From positions 1,164,012,055-1,164,076,054 of the forward strand of contig CM057454.1 of assembly GCA_016271365.2 (NCBI GenBank): 64,000 nt of DNA, in the 5' to 3' direction. Under the pieces are notes generated by a model, which saw nothing but the letters and a program-made list of their open reading frames with translations, ran no database searches and was not told the DNA's origin. Positions 1 to 10,505 of the stretch are shown here, in pieces. Every line of letters starts with the position of its first letter. Positions within the stretch are counted from its first letter, which is position 1. The DNA comes from Neoceratodus forsteri. Its lineage: Eukaryota; Chordata; Ceratodontiformes; Ceratodontidae. Both the position numbers and the translations under genes were made by a program.

Positions 1-1390
1 TCTGTCATAGTTCAGTAATCCAAGGCTAGTTTCCTAGAAGTGGTGGCTACCAGATCCTGTGATGCAACAAGGGAGTGAAGAATTCTTCACAGTAAGGAAG
101 GAATGGGACTGAAGGTGAGTACTTGGGGCAATCCCCCAACAGACTAAGAGCGATCAGCACTGCCCAAAATTTAGAAACTGTGTACACAAGCAAAGAGATA
201 TGGATTTTATGCGAGATCTGAGGATTTCGAAGTCTTTTTCAATTGTTCTGAGGGGTACAAAATGTGTGCAAGTAAAATGTTTAAGTTGGGTTGGTGGTGC
301 CTTGTCAAATACAGGTATACAGAACCCTGACACAAAGTTTGTACAGTAGGAAGTCTCATGTAGCCCCTGTGTGGCTAGGGAATCCTAGATTCTAAAGTAA
401 TGGCACAGAAAGTCTAACTTTGGCCAGGGTGAGCTATCCCCTCATTCCAGGGTTAAAGTAGACCTAACTGGTCATCGGCAGGAAAGTTTTGAGGTGTTAA
501 CTACAGTCATCTAGTGGAGCTGAGCACAGTCCAGGTACCCTAACATAGGGCTGGCAGTTCATACTGTCCAGGTACCCTGAAATCCAGTAATGCTTGAAAG
601 AAGTTGGAAATCTTTTTGTCTGCTATCAAAGTTATAGAGTTACAAGCCCTGGGGGGCAATGCCTTTGTTTGCTGTTGATACTTTGTCAGGAATAAAAAGC
701 CATACAGTAACATCCAAATTTCTAGTTGCCGACCTTGCGTGACCTGTGTGAAGCTTATGAGGTCCATCAGATACTCAGATAGCAGACACAACATAACCCT
801 GGCACCTCTCTCCCCAACCTGGGTAAAAATAGAAAAGTATTTTTCTGTTCTACCCCCCCCGACCTCTGAGATGCCCGGGCCAGGTATCTACCCTAATGCC
901 AGAGATGATACCTATTTTTTGTCACTTGTGGTTTGTTGCCTTGCCAAAGTAACAAATAGGGGGTCCAGGTTATACCAATGCTGTATCCTTGGGTTCCACC
1001 CATACATGGTGCCAGTGGCAGTGTGCCCGGTAATTAGGGTGCAAAGTCCCGATGTCACCGGCCCCTCTCTTAGTTGGGGGATGCACCCCCGTGCCCCCTT
1101 TCTGAAGATACCAACTCTAGGGGGAGTGGACCTCGGGGACGGGGTGGTGAACTTCCAAAGTTGGTGCTCTAATGACGGGCACACATCTACCGGTGCACAG
1201 ATGGCCAGAAGGGGTATCCTGGACCACTTTAAAATGAGATGCACCATGAGTTATTCTGTTGACCAGTGTTTTCTGTAGTAACTACAATACCTCAATAGGG
1301 ATCTGCATTTTAGGTAGGGGAGCCTTTGGTTGACTTTTTCTGAAGCACAATTACTTTGTCCCCTTTTTTGTAGAAGAGACCTGGGCTTTT
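1..1390. other. Unassigned DNA with one unrecognised ORF
   Basis: I recognise no element here. The longest open frame is 739-1278 (+), 179 codons. It shows no motif I know and is overlapped by a 111-codon antisense frame, so it may be chance in GC-rich sequence. A short phrase (gtccaggtaccct) occurs twice, at 531-543 and 569-581. The GC-rich 860-1250 segment resembles LTR or 5' UTR sequence in composition only. It lies beside the decayed Gypsy integrase at 1,660-2,300, so it could belong to that element, but no LTR ends were found. Confidence 0.3.
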
Positions 1391-1394
1391 CATC

Positions 1395-1510
1395 TTTTTT
1401 TTTTTTAACCAATTATTTTACCAGGTGAGACACACTAAGCTGAAAGCTTGTTTGCAGGTGCAACCTGGGAGCACAAGGAAGTTAAGTGACTTGCTCAGGG
1501 TCACACAATT
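1395..1510 (-). repeat. CORE-SINE (MIR-like) 3' fragment
   Basis: Read on the minus strand, this contains the conserved SINE core (the tgtgacc...caagtcacttaac type) followed by a tail ending in an A-rich run, seen as poly-T at 1395-1406 on the plus strand. The fuller copy at 14,408-14,592 shares the core and the whole 3' tail almost base for base. The tRNA-like head is missing, so this copy is 5'-truncated. The core match rests on my recall of the MIR/CORE-SINE consensus. Confidence 0.65.
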
Positions 1511-1560
1511 CTCTATTTCTCTATTTCTATTTCTCTATTTCTATTTCACTTTTCTCTATG
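1508..1560. repeat. Simple repeat, (CTATTT/TCTCTATT)n
   Basis: An imperfect pyrimidine-rich microsatellite of ctatttct units directly abuts the truncated end of the SINE fragment. It has no coding content. Confidence 0.8.
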
Positions 1561-1659
1561 TATTGCTTCAGTCTGACCTTTTGCTTCTGGTTTCTTTCTC
1601 TTATTTGACTGTCCTCCTATGGTTTTTAGAAGGCAAGATCAGGTAACTGTGTCTGAATG

Positions 1660-2300
1660 AGTCTATTGAAGACTAGTTCAGTTAGAGTTCTGTTAGTGGT
1701 TTTATGCGGATCATTTTGGTAGCTTCTTAAAAACTTGTACTAGTTTTGTTGAAAGGATTTCTGTTCAATTTGAGCTGCTGGTAGTTGTTTTTCTAGCATC
1801 CGCATAAACCGTTCAGCTGTTCCATTAGTTTGTGGCCTACAAGGTGTGAGTTTCTCATGAGTGAACCCTAGGTAGTCTGCAAATCATCTGAAATTAGACT
1901 CTAGAAATGGAGGTCGGCTATCTGTTTTTACTACTCTTGGGATTCCATAAGTTGAGAATATTCTGTCTAATGCTGGCAGCACTGCAGCTGAAACAACAAA
2001 CTATATCAGGATATCTTGAATGTTCATTTATAGCAGCTAAGATATATTGCCAACTAGGCAATGGCCCATAAAGGTCAGCAGCAACGGTGTCTCATACAGT
2101 ATCAGGTGTATGACAGATACCGTATATGAGTGGCAAACACATCCATTGATTCACTTCATGACTTGGGTGCATCCCCTTGTCATTTAGGTATGACCTGAAT
2201 CTTTGTTCTTTAGAGCTATAGTCTTTTTATCATTTCCCCTACCCATTTTCTGGCTTTTATACATTCATGTAAAGTCTGTACTGTACTATTTATGTACACA
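1660..2300 (-). pseudogene. Decayed Ty3/Gypsy integrase core
   Basis: The minus-strand translation gives an integrase catalytic core. The first catalytic Asp is in VAADLYGPLPSW (codon at 2,074-2,076), the second in VVKTDS (1,920-1,922) and the Glu in NGTAERFMRM (1,812-1,814). Exactly 35 residues separate the second Asp from the Glu, the D,D(35)E spacing of retroviral and Gypsy integrases. An in-frame TGA lies between them, and more stops occur upstream and downstream, so it is dead. The sequence differs clearly from the integrase at 45,664-46,460, which implies a second Gypsy lineage. No LTRs were found around it. Confidence 0.75.
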
Positions 2301-2724
2301 TGGTGATGGATTGAATGCTAACTGAGTGCAACTAGGACCGCCTTTGAAATAAGCTCTGCTCAATGGGGTGATCCTTTTCTTGGTTTTGAATACAATATAC
2401 TACCAGTACTACTACTAGTAGTTAAGCAGTCTGAAATGTGTAACCCTCAAATTCACTATTTTGCTTGGGGTTAAAGTAGTCAGCCAGAGACCTTTTGCAA
2501 GCATCGTAGTCCTGTGCTGCTGTGGCAGGGAGTGCACCATATATAGAGTGTGCCTCACTGCCCCATCATTTGTATAACAAAAAAGATCTCAAGCAAGGGT
2601 TTTATTGTTCAACTATTACAGTCATTACAATTTTGCACACACGAAAATAATCAAATATACACATCAGACCACAGGAATAAAACAGCAGCTTAAAGATTTT
2701 AAGTCCTGGTCCAATGTTGTTTGG
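2301..2724. other. No recognisable feature
   Basis: AT-rich sequence without a convincing ORF. It may be further pol sequence of the adjacent Gypsy remnant that has decayed beyond recognition by eye. Confidence 0.4.
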
Positions 2725-3420
2725 GTTATTCATATTGGATACTTCACATGGCGTTAGGAGCAAGATCAGTCTGTTTACAGATGGTATCAAGATAGGGGTG
2801 GTGGTGGATGACAGAGGGGTGGCAGGGGCTACAGGAGGACTGGTCGGAAAAGTGGCAATTCAGCTTCAATGCGAAGAAGTGCAAGGTTATGCACTTCAGA
2901 ACAAGGAACCCAGGGAGGATTTACCAGTTGGGTGGGGTTCAGATAGAAGTCACAGAGGAGGAGAAGGACCTTGGGGTGACCATAGTGGGTACATGAACAA
3001 CTCAGCTCAGTGCAGGCAGGTGGCAGCTAAGGCCAACACGATGCTGAGGTGTAATGCGAGAGGAATTTAATCCAGAAATAGGGACACGAGTGGGCCGCTG
3101 TATAGGTTACTAGTCAGGCCACATTTGGAGTACTGCATGCAGTTCTGGTGTCCCTTTCTGAGGAAGGGTATCAGATTGCTGGAGGAGGTATAGTGTAGAG
3201 CAACTAAGATGATCCAGGGGCTGGAGGGCAAAATGAGAACAGGCTGACGGAGTTGAATATGTACACTCTGGAGGAGAGGAGGGATCGGGGGATATGATTG
3301 AGAGCTTCAAATATTTGAAGAGGATTAGCATAAGGAATATTTAAGCTGAGGAGAGGAAGGGACACCAGACGGCATGGTCTTAGTATGGAGGGTGGAAGAT
3401 ATTGGAGAGATGAGGAGGCA
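2725..3420 (+). pseudogene. CR1-type LINE fragment, RT C-terminal part
   Basis: Several frames together give the segment after the RT catalytic motif of CR1: a degraded SLFTDGIK where CR1 has FADDTK, then [42 protein letters not shown] and RATKMIQGL. The match stops abruptly near 3,420, inside the C-terminal region, where GC-rich unrelated sequence starts. The element is 5'- and 3'-truncated and has several frameshifts. It resembles the 59,960-61,742 copy more than the 9,722-12,550 copy. Confidence 0.8.
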
Positions 3421-4424
3421 TTTTTATGCTGATTGCGCGCATGCACAAGAAACATATTGCGGCAGCTTGCTGCAGAAGCTGGTTGTGGAGGCACGGCACT
3501 GTTGTGACCAGTGCCCCCACTACCTTTTGAGGCTTAGCCCGCTTTCCCCAATAGGGTGGCACGCTGCTCACACTAGTTCAGCCACCGTGCCACAACCTTG
3601 AAATGTTTCAGCCACTAAAAATGGGCTGCGTCGTCATTGCAGTGTCAGCCATTCCGCTGCAATGAGGGAGTCACCCATTATTGCTGGGCGGAATGTTGGT
3701 ACTGTAATATTGTTTGTGAACATGGCAGAGGCTTGCTGCCATGTTCACAAGCAATATGAGTGAGCCCCCAGTGCTGAGGGGGTGTCCAATCCTCTCGCAG
3801 CATGTGCCCCCTACAACAGTGTTTGTTTGCACGACAGGGCCCCAATCCCCATCGACTTCACTGCCAGCGAGTTCAGGTTGCTGACTGGGTGCCCTCCCCA
3901 CTCGGCATAATGGTCCCATAAAAGCGTTTGATGTATGCAGAGGGAGTATCCAATCCTCCCGCGCTCCCCCCAGCACTCCATATGTGCTGACAGGGGTGCC
4001 CAACTGGCCAGCTACAGCCCCCCAGCAAGCCCAATGCCCCCTGTAAAGAAAAAAAAGTCCTGCAATGTTTTTTTGTTTGTTTCTGAAACCTGTGAAAATT
4101 AAAACAGTCCCTCATGGTCTTCCTGCCCCCTCCCACATCCCACGCCCACCCACTGTGCAACCTGTCTCCTCACACACACACCTCACTCCATACATACCTC
4201 CAGAGTCTGGTGCAACGATTTTCAGTGGACTGGGAACACTTCTGCACTCTTCAAAGCCGACCGCGAACTGAGGAAATGCCGGTAAGCTGTATAATGGCAT
4301 AAATAGGGCTTTTTTAACTTTTTTGCATATCTCAGGCATTTTTTGGAATTTTGGCACCAACTTTTCAACTTCGGCTTATTGGGCACCCTTCTCATGAATT
4401 CAGCCACTGTCATGGCGTTAATCG
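3421..4424. other. Unassigned, partly GC-rich DNA
   Basis: No coding similarity is recognised. A local inverted pair around 3,718-3,757 (gtgaacatggca...gaggcttgctgccatgttcac) could form a hairpin of about 16 bp. Short open frames on both strands look like chance. The right part grades into the 298-bp satellite. Confidence 0.35.
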
Positions 4425-5075
4425 GTCCCAAAAGGTGATTTCGCGGTCACTGCGCAGAATCACCATTCAGGACTGATTAACAAAATAACAGTGTCAGTGT
4501 TCATGAGGTGGACTCTCAAAAAGTCTATGTTACAAATTTGGTAGGAAAAATCCAAAAATGACTGTTTTATGAGTGCATTACTTGATGTTGCACAGCACTC
4601 TCGTAACTTCTCCAATTTGCAATATTTTCACTCCAGATTTTCAACATTGCCATTTTTATGTACCTCCTATGAACAGTACAGCTGTCATTTTTTGCATCCT
4701 GGCCAAAATGTGTTTCACGGTTCCAGCAAAGAATAGCGCAGTCGCTGTGGGAAATCAGTGTTCAGGACACATAATGAAAATTACAGTGACACTGTTCATG
4801 AGCAAAGTTCCTAAAATATCGATGTTGAAAATTTTGTTTATGAAACTCCACACAATGACTGCTTTACGAGCGTGCTTTTGTGCAGTTTCCACGCACCTTT
4901 TTAACTTCTCAAATTAGTAATATTTTCACGCCAGATTTTCAACACTGCCATTTTTTCACACCTCCTAATGAACAGCACAGCTGTCATTTTTCACATCCTG
5001 GCCAAAATGTGTTTTCGCGCTTCTGGCACAGAATAGCACAGTTGTTTTCGGAAATCAGTGTTTGGGACAGATTAG
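4425..5075. repeat. Tandem repeat, period about 298 bp, about 2.2 units
   Basis: The phrase aatattttcac.ccagatttt starts at 4,621 and again at 4,919, and the surrounding roughly 300 bp align with moderate divergence. A partial earlier unit covers about 4,425-4,570. Nothing suggests coding. The array runs directly into the 140-bp satellite at 5,085. Confidence 0.8.
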
Positions 5076-5084
5076 GATCGAGCA

Positions 5085-5690
5085 AGTTAGAGTGGGAGAG
5101 TGACAGAGCTCAACTGAGCTCTGTCGGGACTGCTGCGGATTTCTTTGTGGGCAGAAAAAGGCACCAATGCAGGCAGAAGCCCAGTACAAATGGGCAGCCT
5201 GCGGCGCCGGGAGAAACAGAACGAGCGAGTGAGGAAGGGGGAGCGAGTGAGCTCAACGGAGCTCTGTTGGGACTGCTCTGGATTTCTTTGTGGGCAGAAA
5301 AAGGCAGCAATGCAGGCAGGGGCCCAGTACAAAAGGGCAGCCTGCAGCGGTGGGAAAAACAGAACGAGCGAGTGAGAGAGTGGGAGTGAGCAAGTTCATG
5401 GAGCTGTATTGTGACTGCTGCAGATTTCTTTGCGGGCAGAAAAAAGCACAAATGCAGGCAGGAGCCCAGTAGCCTGCAGCGCCAGGAGAAACAGAATGAG
5501 CAAGTGAGAGAGGGGGAGTGAGCGACCTCAATGGAGCTCTGTCAGAACAGCTGCAGATTTCTCTGTGGGCAGAAAAAGGTGCCAATGCAGTCAGGACCCC
5601 AGTACAAAAGGGCAGGCTGCAGGATCAGGAGAAATGGAACGAGTGAGTGAGAGAGGGGGAGTGAGCCAGTTCAATGGTGCTCTGCCTGGA
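5085..5690. repeat. Tandem repeat, period about 134-143 bp, four units
   Basis: The marker ttctttgtgggcagaaaaa and its variants occur at 5,141, 5,284, 5,425 and 5,559. Each unit also carries a gagctc-type palindrome, the phrase cagtacaaa.gggcag and an ag-rich gagcgagtgag stretch. The period is not a multiple of three throughout, and open frames run across units on both strands, so the apparent proteins are by-products of the repeat. Confidence 0.9.
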
Positions 5691-5786
5691 CTTTACAGTT
5701 GCCCACCTTCCCGCCCATGGTCCTCTGTGGTCCTATATTACAGCAGGGTCTCTGGAGCGGAGACAAAGCAATGATTGGATACTTTA

Positions 5787-5845
5787 GGATTGCTGTAATA
5801 ATACAGATTTAGTTGTTCTGTTTCTTTCTCTAACTGAGATAAGTA
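5787..5845 (+). repeat. Left copy of a ~60-bp direct repeat flanking the solo LTR
   Basis: This stretch (attgctgtaataataca...taactgagataagta) recurs at 7,496-7,553 on the far side of the solo LTR, with a weaker partial copy near 7,652-7,672. It is far longer than the 4-bp target duplication, so the LTR appears to have landed inside an existing tandem or dispersed repeat. Confidence 0.75.
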
Positions 5846-5859
5846 CTGAGCTATACTGT

Positions 5860-7487
5860 TGTAACCCCTAGATGGCACTATCCCAGTGGCTACTACCCCT
5901 GCCTGATTTGCCACTAACAGGTTGAGGGGCCTGGATCCAATGGCGGGTGCCTCCACCCAGAGGTCAGGGTTTGCAATAGTTAAACTTACTTGGTCACAGC
6001 CCTCTGGGACACTGCAACCCCTTTCTTCCCACTAGTGGCCCACACAATATAATGGGGAATTACCTTCACTGTGATACACTTACCCCAGGACTAGTTCCGC
6101 ACTGGGACCTCCTGTGAAATAAGATACAGTGCAACAATCACAGTACAGTACTTTAACATAGACAAATACTTCAGGCAGTATAACTTTGCTGAAACAAGCA
6201 GCTCTGATTTATTTAGGGGATATAACAAGGACAGGGGAAATCAGGTTAATTAGCTTATCACTTTACTATCTACTCTATGGCTCTGTGCACATGGCTTATC
6301 TCACCAGTTACTGTCCCTGGGCACCAAGCCCTAGTGGCTAGTCCAAACCGTGGCAGCTGGTAGGGGCCTCTCACACAGTGAAAAGAAAATTTGTTTAAAC
6401 AGTCAGCAGTACAGTGATTCCATTTGGATTTAATGTGGCAATTCAACAGGAGCGACCCTGAATTAGTACTCACAACCTCCAAACAAGATAGGGTCCTTCA
6501 ATCAGCAGGGCTACTCTTGAGCTCCACAGACTCTTCACACATTTATATGGTAAAAAGAAAGTACTATACCAGGCAGGCTGCTTCTCTATCCCGATCGCAA
6601 TTACTGCACAATACCTGGGAGAACACACAGCAGATTCAGTTCCTGACAGACCGAGTGCAATTCAACAATTTCTCCAGTCTTCTACAGGGTGAGCCTGGTT
6701 TCTACTCTTCAGAGATCCTTTGATTCTTTTCACAGGACGGATTCAGTCCTAACAAGCAGTTACACAAGCTGCAGACGGAACTCTGGGCCTTACACCGCTT
6801 TTTGACTAAAACTGTCACTGAAGGAGCACAGGGTTTCTTTCCCTTCACTGCCAAAGCTAAACTGAAACTCCAACAGACAAAACCGGCACTTCCTTTGAGT
6901 TCCTCCCAGTTCTTGACTGGATTGGCTGTCACTCACAATAGACTGCTGCTGTTGGTCCAAAAGGCGCGAAGTCTAAACTACATCTCCCAGAGTCACTGCC
7001 CATACAATCCTCTTGCGCTGGCTCAGATTATGAGTCCAAGTTCTGATTCGTCCAAGGCACCATTTTAGAGCTAGCTTACCCCACACTGATTGGTCCAGTT
7101 CAGCAGTTCAAAACCAGAATGGGGAACTAGGCAGACACAGTTCTGACTGCAAAGAAAGCAGGTTAGACAAACTGTAATTTCATTATTACTGTAAATGATT
7201 TCTGGCAAACAGTTACATCTTTCAGATAAGTTCCCTTTGCACTCCTAGTGACTGCAAAAATGGAGTGAATTGGCAGCAGCTCGAGTGGTACTCAAACGGA
7301 GAAGCACACAGTCCCCCCATACAAACTAATTATGTCTGCAAGCAGACAGCTCTTAAAGAGACAGCACCAGAGGCTCTAAAAACACTCACTGATAAATGGC
7401 TTAAACGCCAAACACCATTCAGGCTTGGAGCATTCAAGCAAGCTCCTGGAAGTCTTTTGGGAACCCCCATTTGCAGGGGGGGTTACA
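5860..7487 (-). mobile_element. Solo LTR, Gypsy family of the 42.8-52.7 kb element
   Basis: The ends are TGTAACCCC and GGGGTTACA. CTGT flanks it on both sides (5,856-5,859 and 7,488-7,491), a clean 4-bp target duplication. Along its length (1,628 bp) it aligns with the LTRs at 42,804-44,510 and 51,036-52,748, so orientation is taken from that element. It lacks the roughly 79-bp internal duplication present in those two LTRs. It is a typical product of LTR-LTR recombination that removed the internal region. No coding sequence is present. Confidence 0.93.
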
Positions 7488-7495
7488 CTGTTATG

Positions 7496-7553
7496 ATTGC
7501 TGTAATAATACATATTTATTTGTTCTGTTTATTTCTCTAACTGAGCTGAGTAA
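7496..7553 (+). repeat. Right copy of the direct repeat flanking the solo LTR
   Basis: It pairs with 5,787-5,845 with only a few substitutions and starts 5 bases after the LTR target duplication. Confidence 0.75.
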
Positions 7554-7796
7554 TACTTAGAGTGCAATAGGATTTCTAACTGGGCTAAGTGAAACTATGT
7601 GAGAGCCGAGAACAAAAAGTATAGTACCCTCAGGGTGAAAAGCGGACAAGGAGGCTTTAGGATTGCTACAGTAATACAGTATCTAATGGATGAGATTTGA
7701 GACTGAATTACCCAGGGCACATGACAGTTTTTAGGCATCACACTTTCACTTCCAAATACCTAAACAGCACATATAAGCAATCAACATTTGGCATTG

Positions 7797-8045
7797 ACAA
7801 ATGCTTGTTTTTACAGAGAGGGTGCTGGATAAATGGAACACTCTACTCGAAGAGATGATATCCTGTGGCACAGTGGGCAGTTTTAAAAGGGCATAGGACA
7901 GGGTGTGAGGTTGGTAAAGGTGAGGAGGGGCAGGGGGGCAGCTGTAATATAAGAGTTCTAGCTGCGCTTTCGAGCAGAATAACTTAATAGACCATAAGGC
8001 CAGTTTCTGCTGGCAGATTCGTATGTTCATATGTTTGTATATCTG
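7797..8045 (+). pseudogene. CR1-type LINE 3' end fragment
   Basis: The sequence begins in the C-terminal motif of CR1 ORF2 (RVLDKWNTL, GSFKRA.D) and ends in the CR1-like 3' terminus, ccagtttctgctggcagattcgtatg followed by tatgttcatatg repeats. The tail type matches the copy ending at 61,742 rather than the tatgtttctatg tail of the 9,722-12,550 and 57,450-58,966 copies. That suggests two CR1 subfamilies. It is heavily 5'-truncated. Confidence 0.75.
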
Positions 8046-8090
8046 ATGCATCAATTCTTATTAAAATGTAAAATAGAGTATATTATACTG

Positions 8091-9145
8091 AAGTGTAAAA
8101 TTCCCCTTTAACTTCAAGAATAAATTACCTCATGTTTAGAGAAAAAAATATAGAGGGACCCTGGGATACATCTAATCAACTTTTAGACCTCAGGCGTACT
8201 GCGGGTCTAGGCTAAATCACCCCCCATCCTCCAAATTCTCTACTCTGTCCTGCATGTAGGCAATACTTTGGGACATGTTTCAGTCAGTGCCGAAAGATCT
8301 GTCAATAAGGATCCTTCATGTTGACAAATGACACTTGGCAGAAATTAAGGCTGTTTACTTAGTGGCACATGTTCTGTATCAGCATAATGCAGACCAACAT
8401 ACCCGCACAGCATTTTTCTACATTCATTATATCCAGCACCTGGAGGTTTTGGTTACTTAGACAGCTTCCAATTAGGACTGGATTTTCCAACTGCTGATAT
8501 CACCTGTTCCTTCCAGAGCAGACAGTGCTTGTCATACACTACGACAGTAACGATTACCTGCACTACCAAGCAACACAAATCAGAGGTCCAGTGTGTCAAT
8601 CGTTTAAAAAAAAACCTTCTAAAATAATATTCCCCAGGATCTTCAGCAATAAATTACCTTATCCTTAAAATATAGAGGTATCAAGGGATGCTTTGATCAG
8701 TTTCTAATCCAGGTGTACTACAAGCCCAAGTAGCATCTCACCACTGCCCTCAAGATTCTCTGCTCCATCTTGCATGTAGGCAATACTTTGGGACATGTTT
8801 CAGTCAGTGCCGAAAGATCTGTCAATAAGGATCCTTCATGTTGACAAATGACACTTGGCAGAAATTAAGGCTGTTTACTTAGTGGCACATGTTCTGTATC
8901 GGCATAACGATGACCAATGTACTTGCATAGCATTTTTCTAAATCCGCTATGTCTGGTACCAGGCAGTTTTAATCATTCAAAAAAGTATCCAATTAGGACA
9001 ATATTCTCCCAGCCACTCATCTATCTCATATCTTCATTTCTTACCAAAGCAGACAGTGCTTATCACCCTCTAGGGCAGTAGTGATTGGCCGCACTACCAA
9101 GCAACACAAATCAGAGGTCCAGCGTGTCAATCATTTACATCCTTC
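8091..9145. repeat. Diverged tandem duplication, period 520 bp, with a perfect 140-bp core
   Basis: Unit 1 covers about 8,091-8,611 and unit 2 about 8,612-9,145. Most of the two units differ at roughly a quarter to a third of positions by eye. However, 8,251-8,390 and 8,771-8,910 are identical over 140 bases, and a second near-identical block (gcactaccaagcaacacaaa onward, about 45 bases) lies near the right end of each unit. I see no ORF and no motif I recognise in the core. Confidence 0.9.
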
Positions 9146-9721
9146 CCCTTTCAAAATTATTATTATACTTTTGAGGAAAGCAAACACTTTCAACCTAGTA
9201 TACATTATTGTGAGCATTATAATGAGATCAGAAGCAACAAATCCCAAGCCAGTTTGATCTGTGTAAATTGTCATTTCTGCCGCAAACTTAAAACACTAGT
9301 TTTTATACATAACCCTTTCATTTTCAATTCAAATCTCAATACTTGAATGAACCCTTCTTTAGTCCGCTTTCATCAGGTCATTTGATTAGATAGTAACATA
9401 ATTTTACTGAGATCCAAGGGCCTGTATTATTAGTTTAAATCACTTCCAAAAACTGTTTATTTTCTAAGCAAAACAACGGTAGCTACCAGTTACACAACTG
9501 AAAGAGCTGGGGTGCCTCAATGAGGAGCACGTTCAAACTGTCAAATGATACCACTTCAATTAATTTAAAATGCTTGCTCATTCAAGTATGTTCATTCTCC
9601 TTAAAAAACATACTTATACTAATATAAATAATACATTTATATAAGTTCAACTTTGGACCTTTATGGAAGGATGCTCAGAGAACTTTAAATTCCTAGCCTT
9701 TATTGATTTATTTTTTATAAA
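9146..9721. other. No recognisable feature
   Basis: AT-rich sequence with no ORF or repeat that I can assign. It ends where CR1 ORF2 sequence starts. Confidence 0.4.
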
Positions 9722-9723
9722 AG

Positions 9724-10505
9724 AGAAATGAAATCATTCTGCAGGCAATAATGACAGAGGCTAAACTGGACATAGTAGCCATTAGTGAGACATGGTTCAC
9801 CAGTAACCACACTTGGGAGACTTTAGTACCTGGCTATGTACTGTTCAGAAGAGACCGAGGTACAAAAAGGGGATGGAGGGCCCTTTATGTCAATGAAAAT
9901 ATTAAAGCTACAGAAATTCAGAATACACATAAGGAGCCAGAAGAACTGTGGGTCACCCTGGAAACACAAAATGGGACAGCCATACGAACTGGGGTTGTGT
10001 ACAGGCCTCCAGACTAGGGGGAGGACACAGACACATTACTGTTAGAAGATATACAAAACATGACAGCTAAAGGGGAGGTTCGGATAATGGGAGACTTCAA
10101 CATGCCAGATACAGATTAGGAACATATGCCAGAACTAGACAGATGGTGGATTCCCTGCAGGGGGAGGGCCTTCAACAACTGGTACAACAACCCACAAAAT
10201 ACAGGGCAATCCTAGATCTAGTACTGACTAACAGGGAAAGGATCACAGATCTCCAGGTAGAAGGTCACCCGGGGGCCAGTGACCATCACATGGTATGGTT
10301 CAATTTGGCAACTAGAATGAAATCATCCCATTCTAAGACAAAAATATGGGACTTCAGAGGAGCCGACTTTGATAAGATGGCCAACAGAGTTAAGCTAGCC
10401 CTGGCAAAAAGAAATACAGGTGAGGGGGTACAGACAAAGTGGGCAAGCATTGAAGATGCAATACTTGAAGCAACATCCCATTGTGTTAGAGAGAAAAGGA
10501 AGTGA
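9724..10505 (+). pseudogene. CR1 ORF2, AP-endonuclease domain
   Basis: This is the APE-type endonuclease that nicks target DNA in target-primed reverse transcription. Visible catalytic motifs are SETWF with the metal-binding Glu, GDFNMPDTD and the C-terminal SDHH. In-frame stops occur at 10,015 and at 10,116-10,118 (a Trp codon changed to TAG). The N-terminal strand with the first Asn motif is missing, as expected for 5' truncation at about 9,722. The downstream linker contains the conserved KIWDFRGADFDKM stretch. Confidence 0.85.

Noticed and set aside
739..1278. 179-codon open frame
   Set aside because: No recognisable motif, a long antisense frame overlaps it, and the sequence is GC-rich. 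Not called as a gene.
5087..5585. Several open frames on both strands with repeated protein segments
   Set aside because: They are translations of the 140-bp satellite in different frames and shift frame between units.
8251..8910. CRISPR-like or LTR pair reading of the identical 140-bp blocks
   Set aside because: Only two copies, 380 bp apart, in a vertebrate-type context, with the intervening sequence itself part of a tandem unit.
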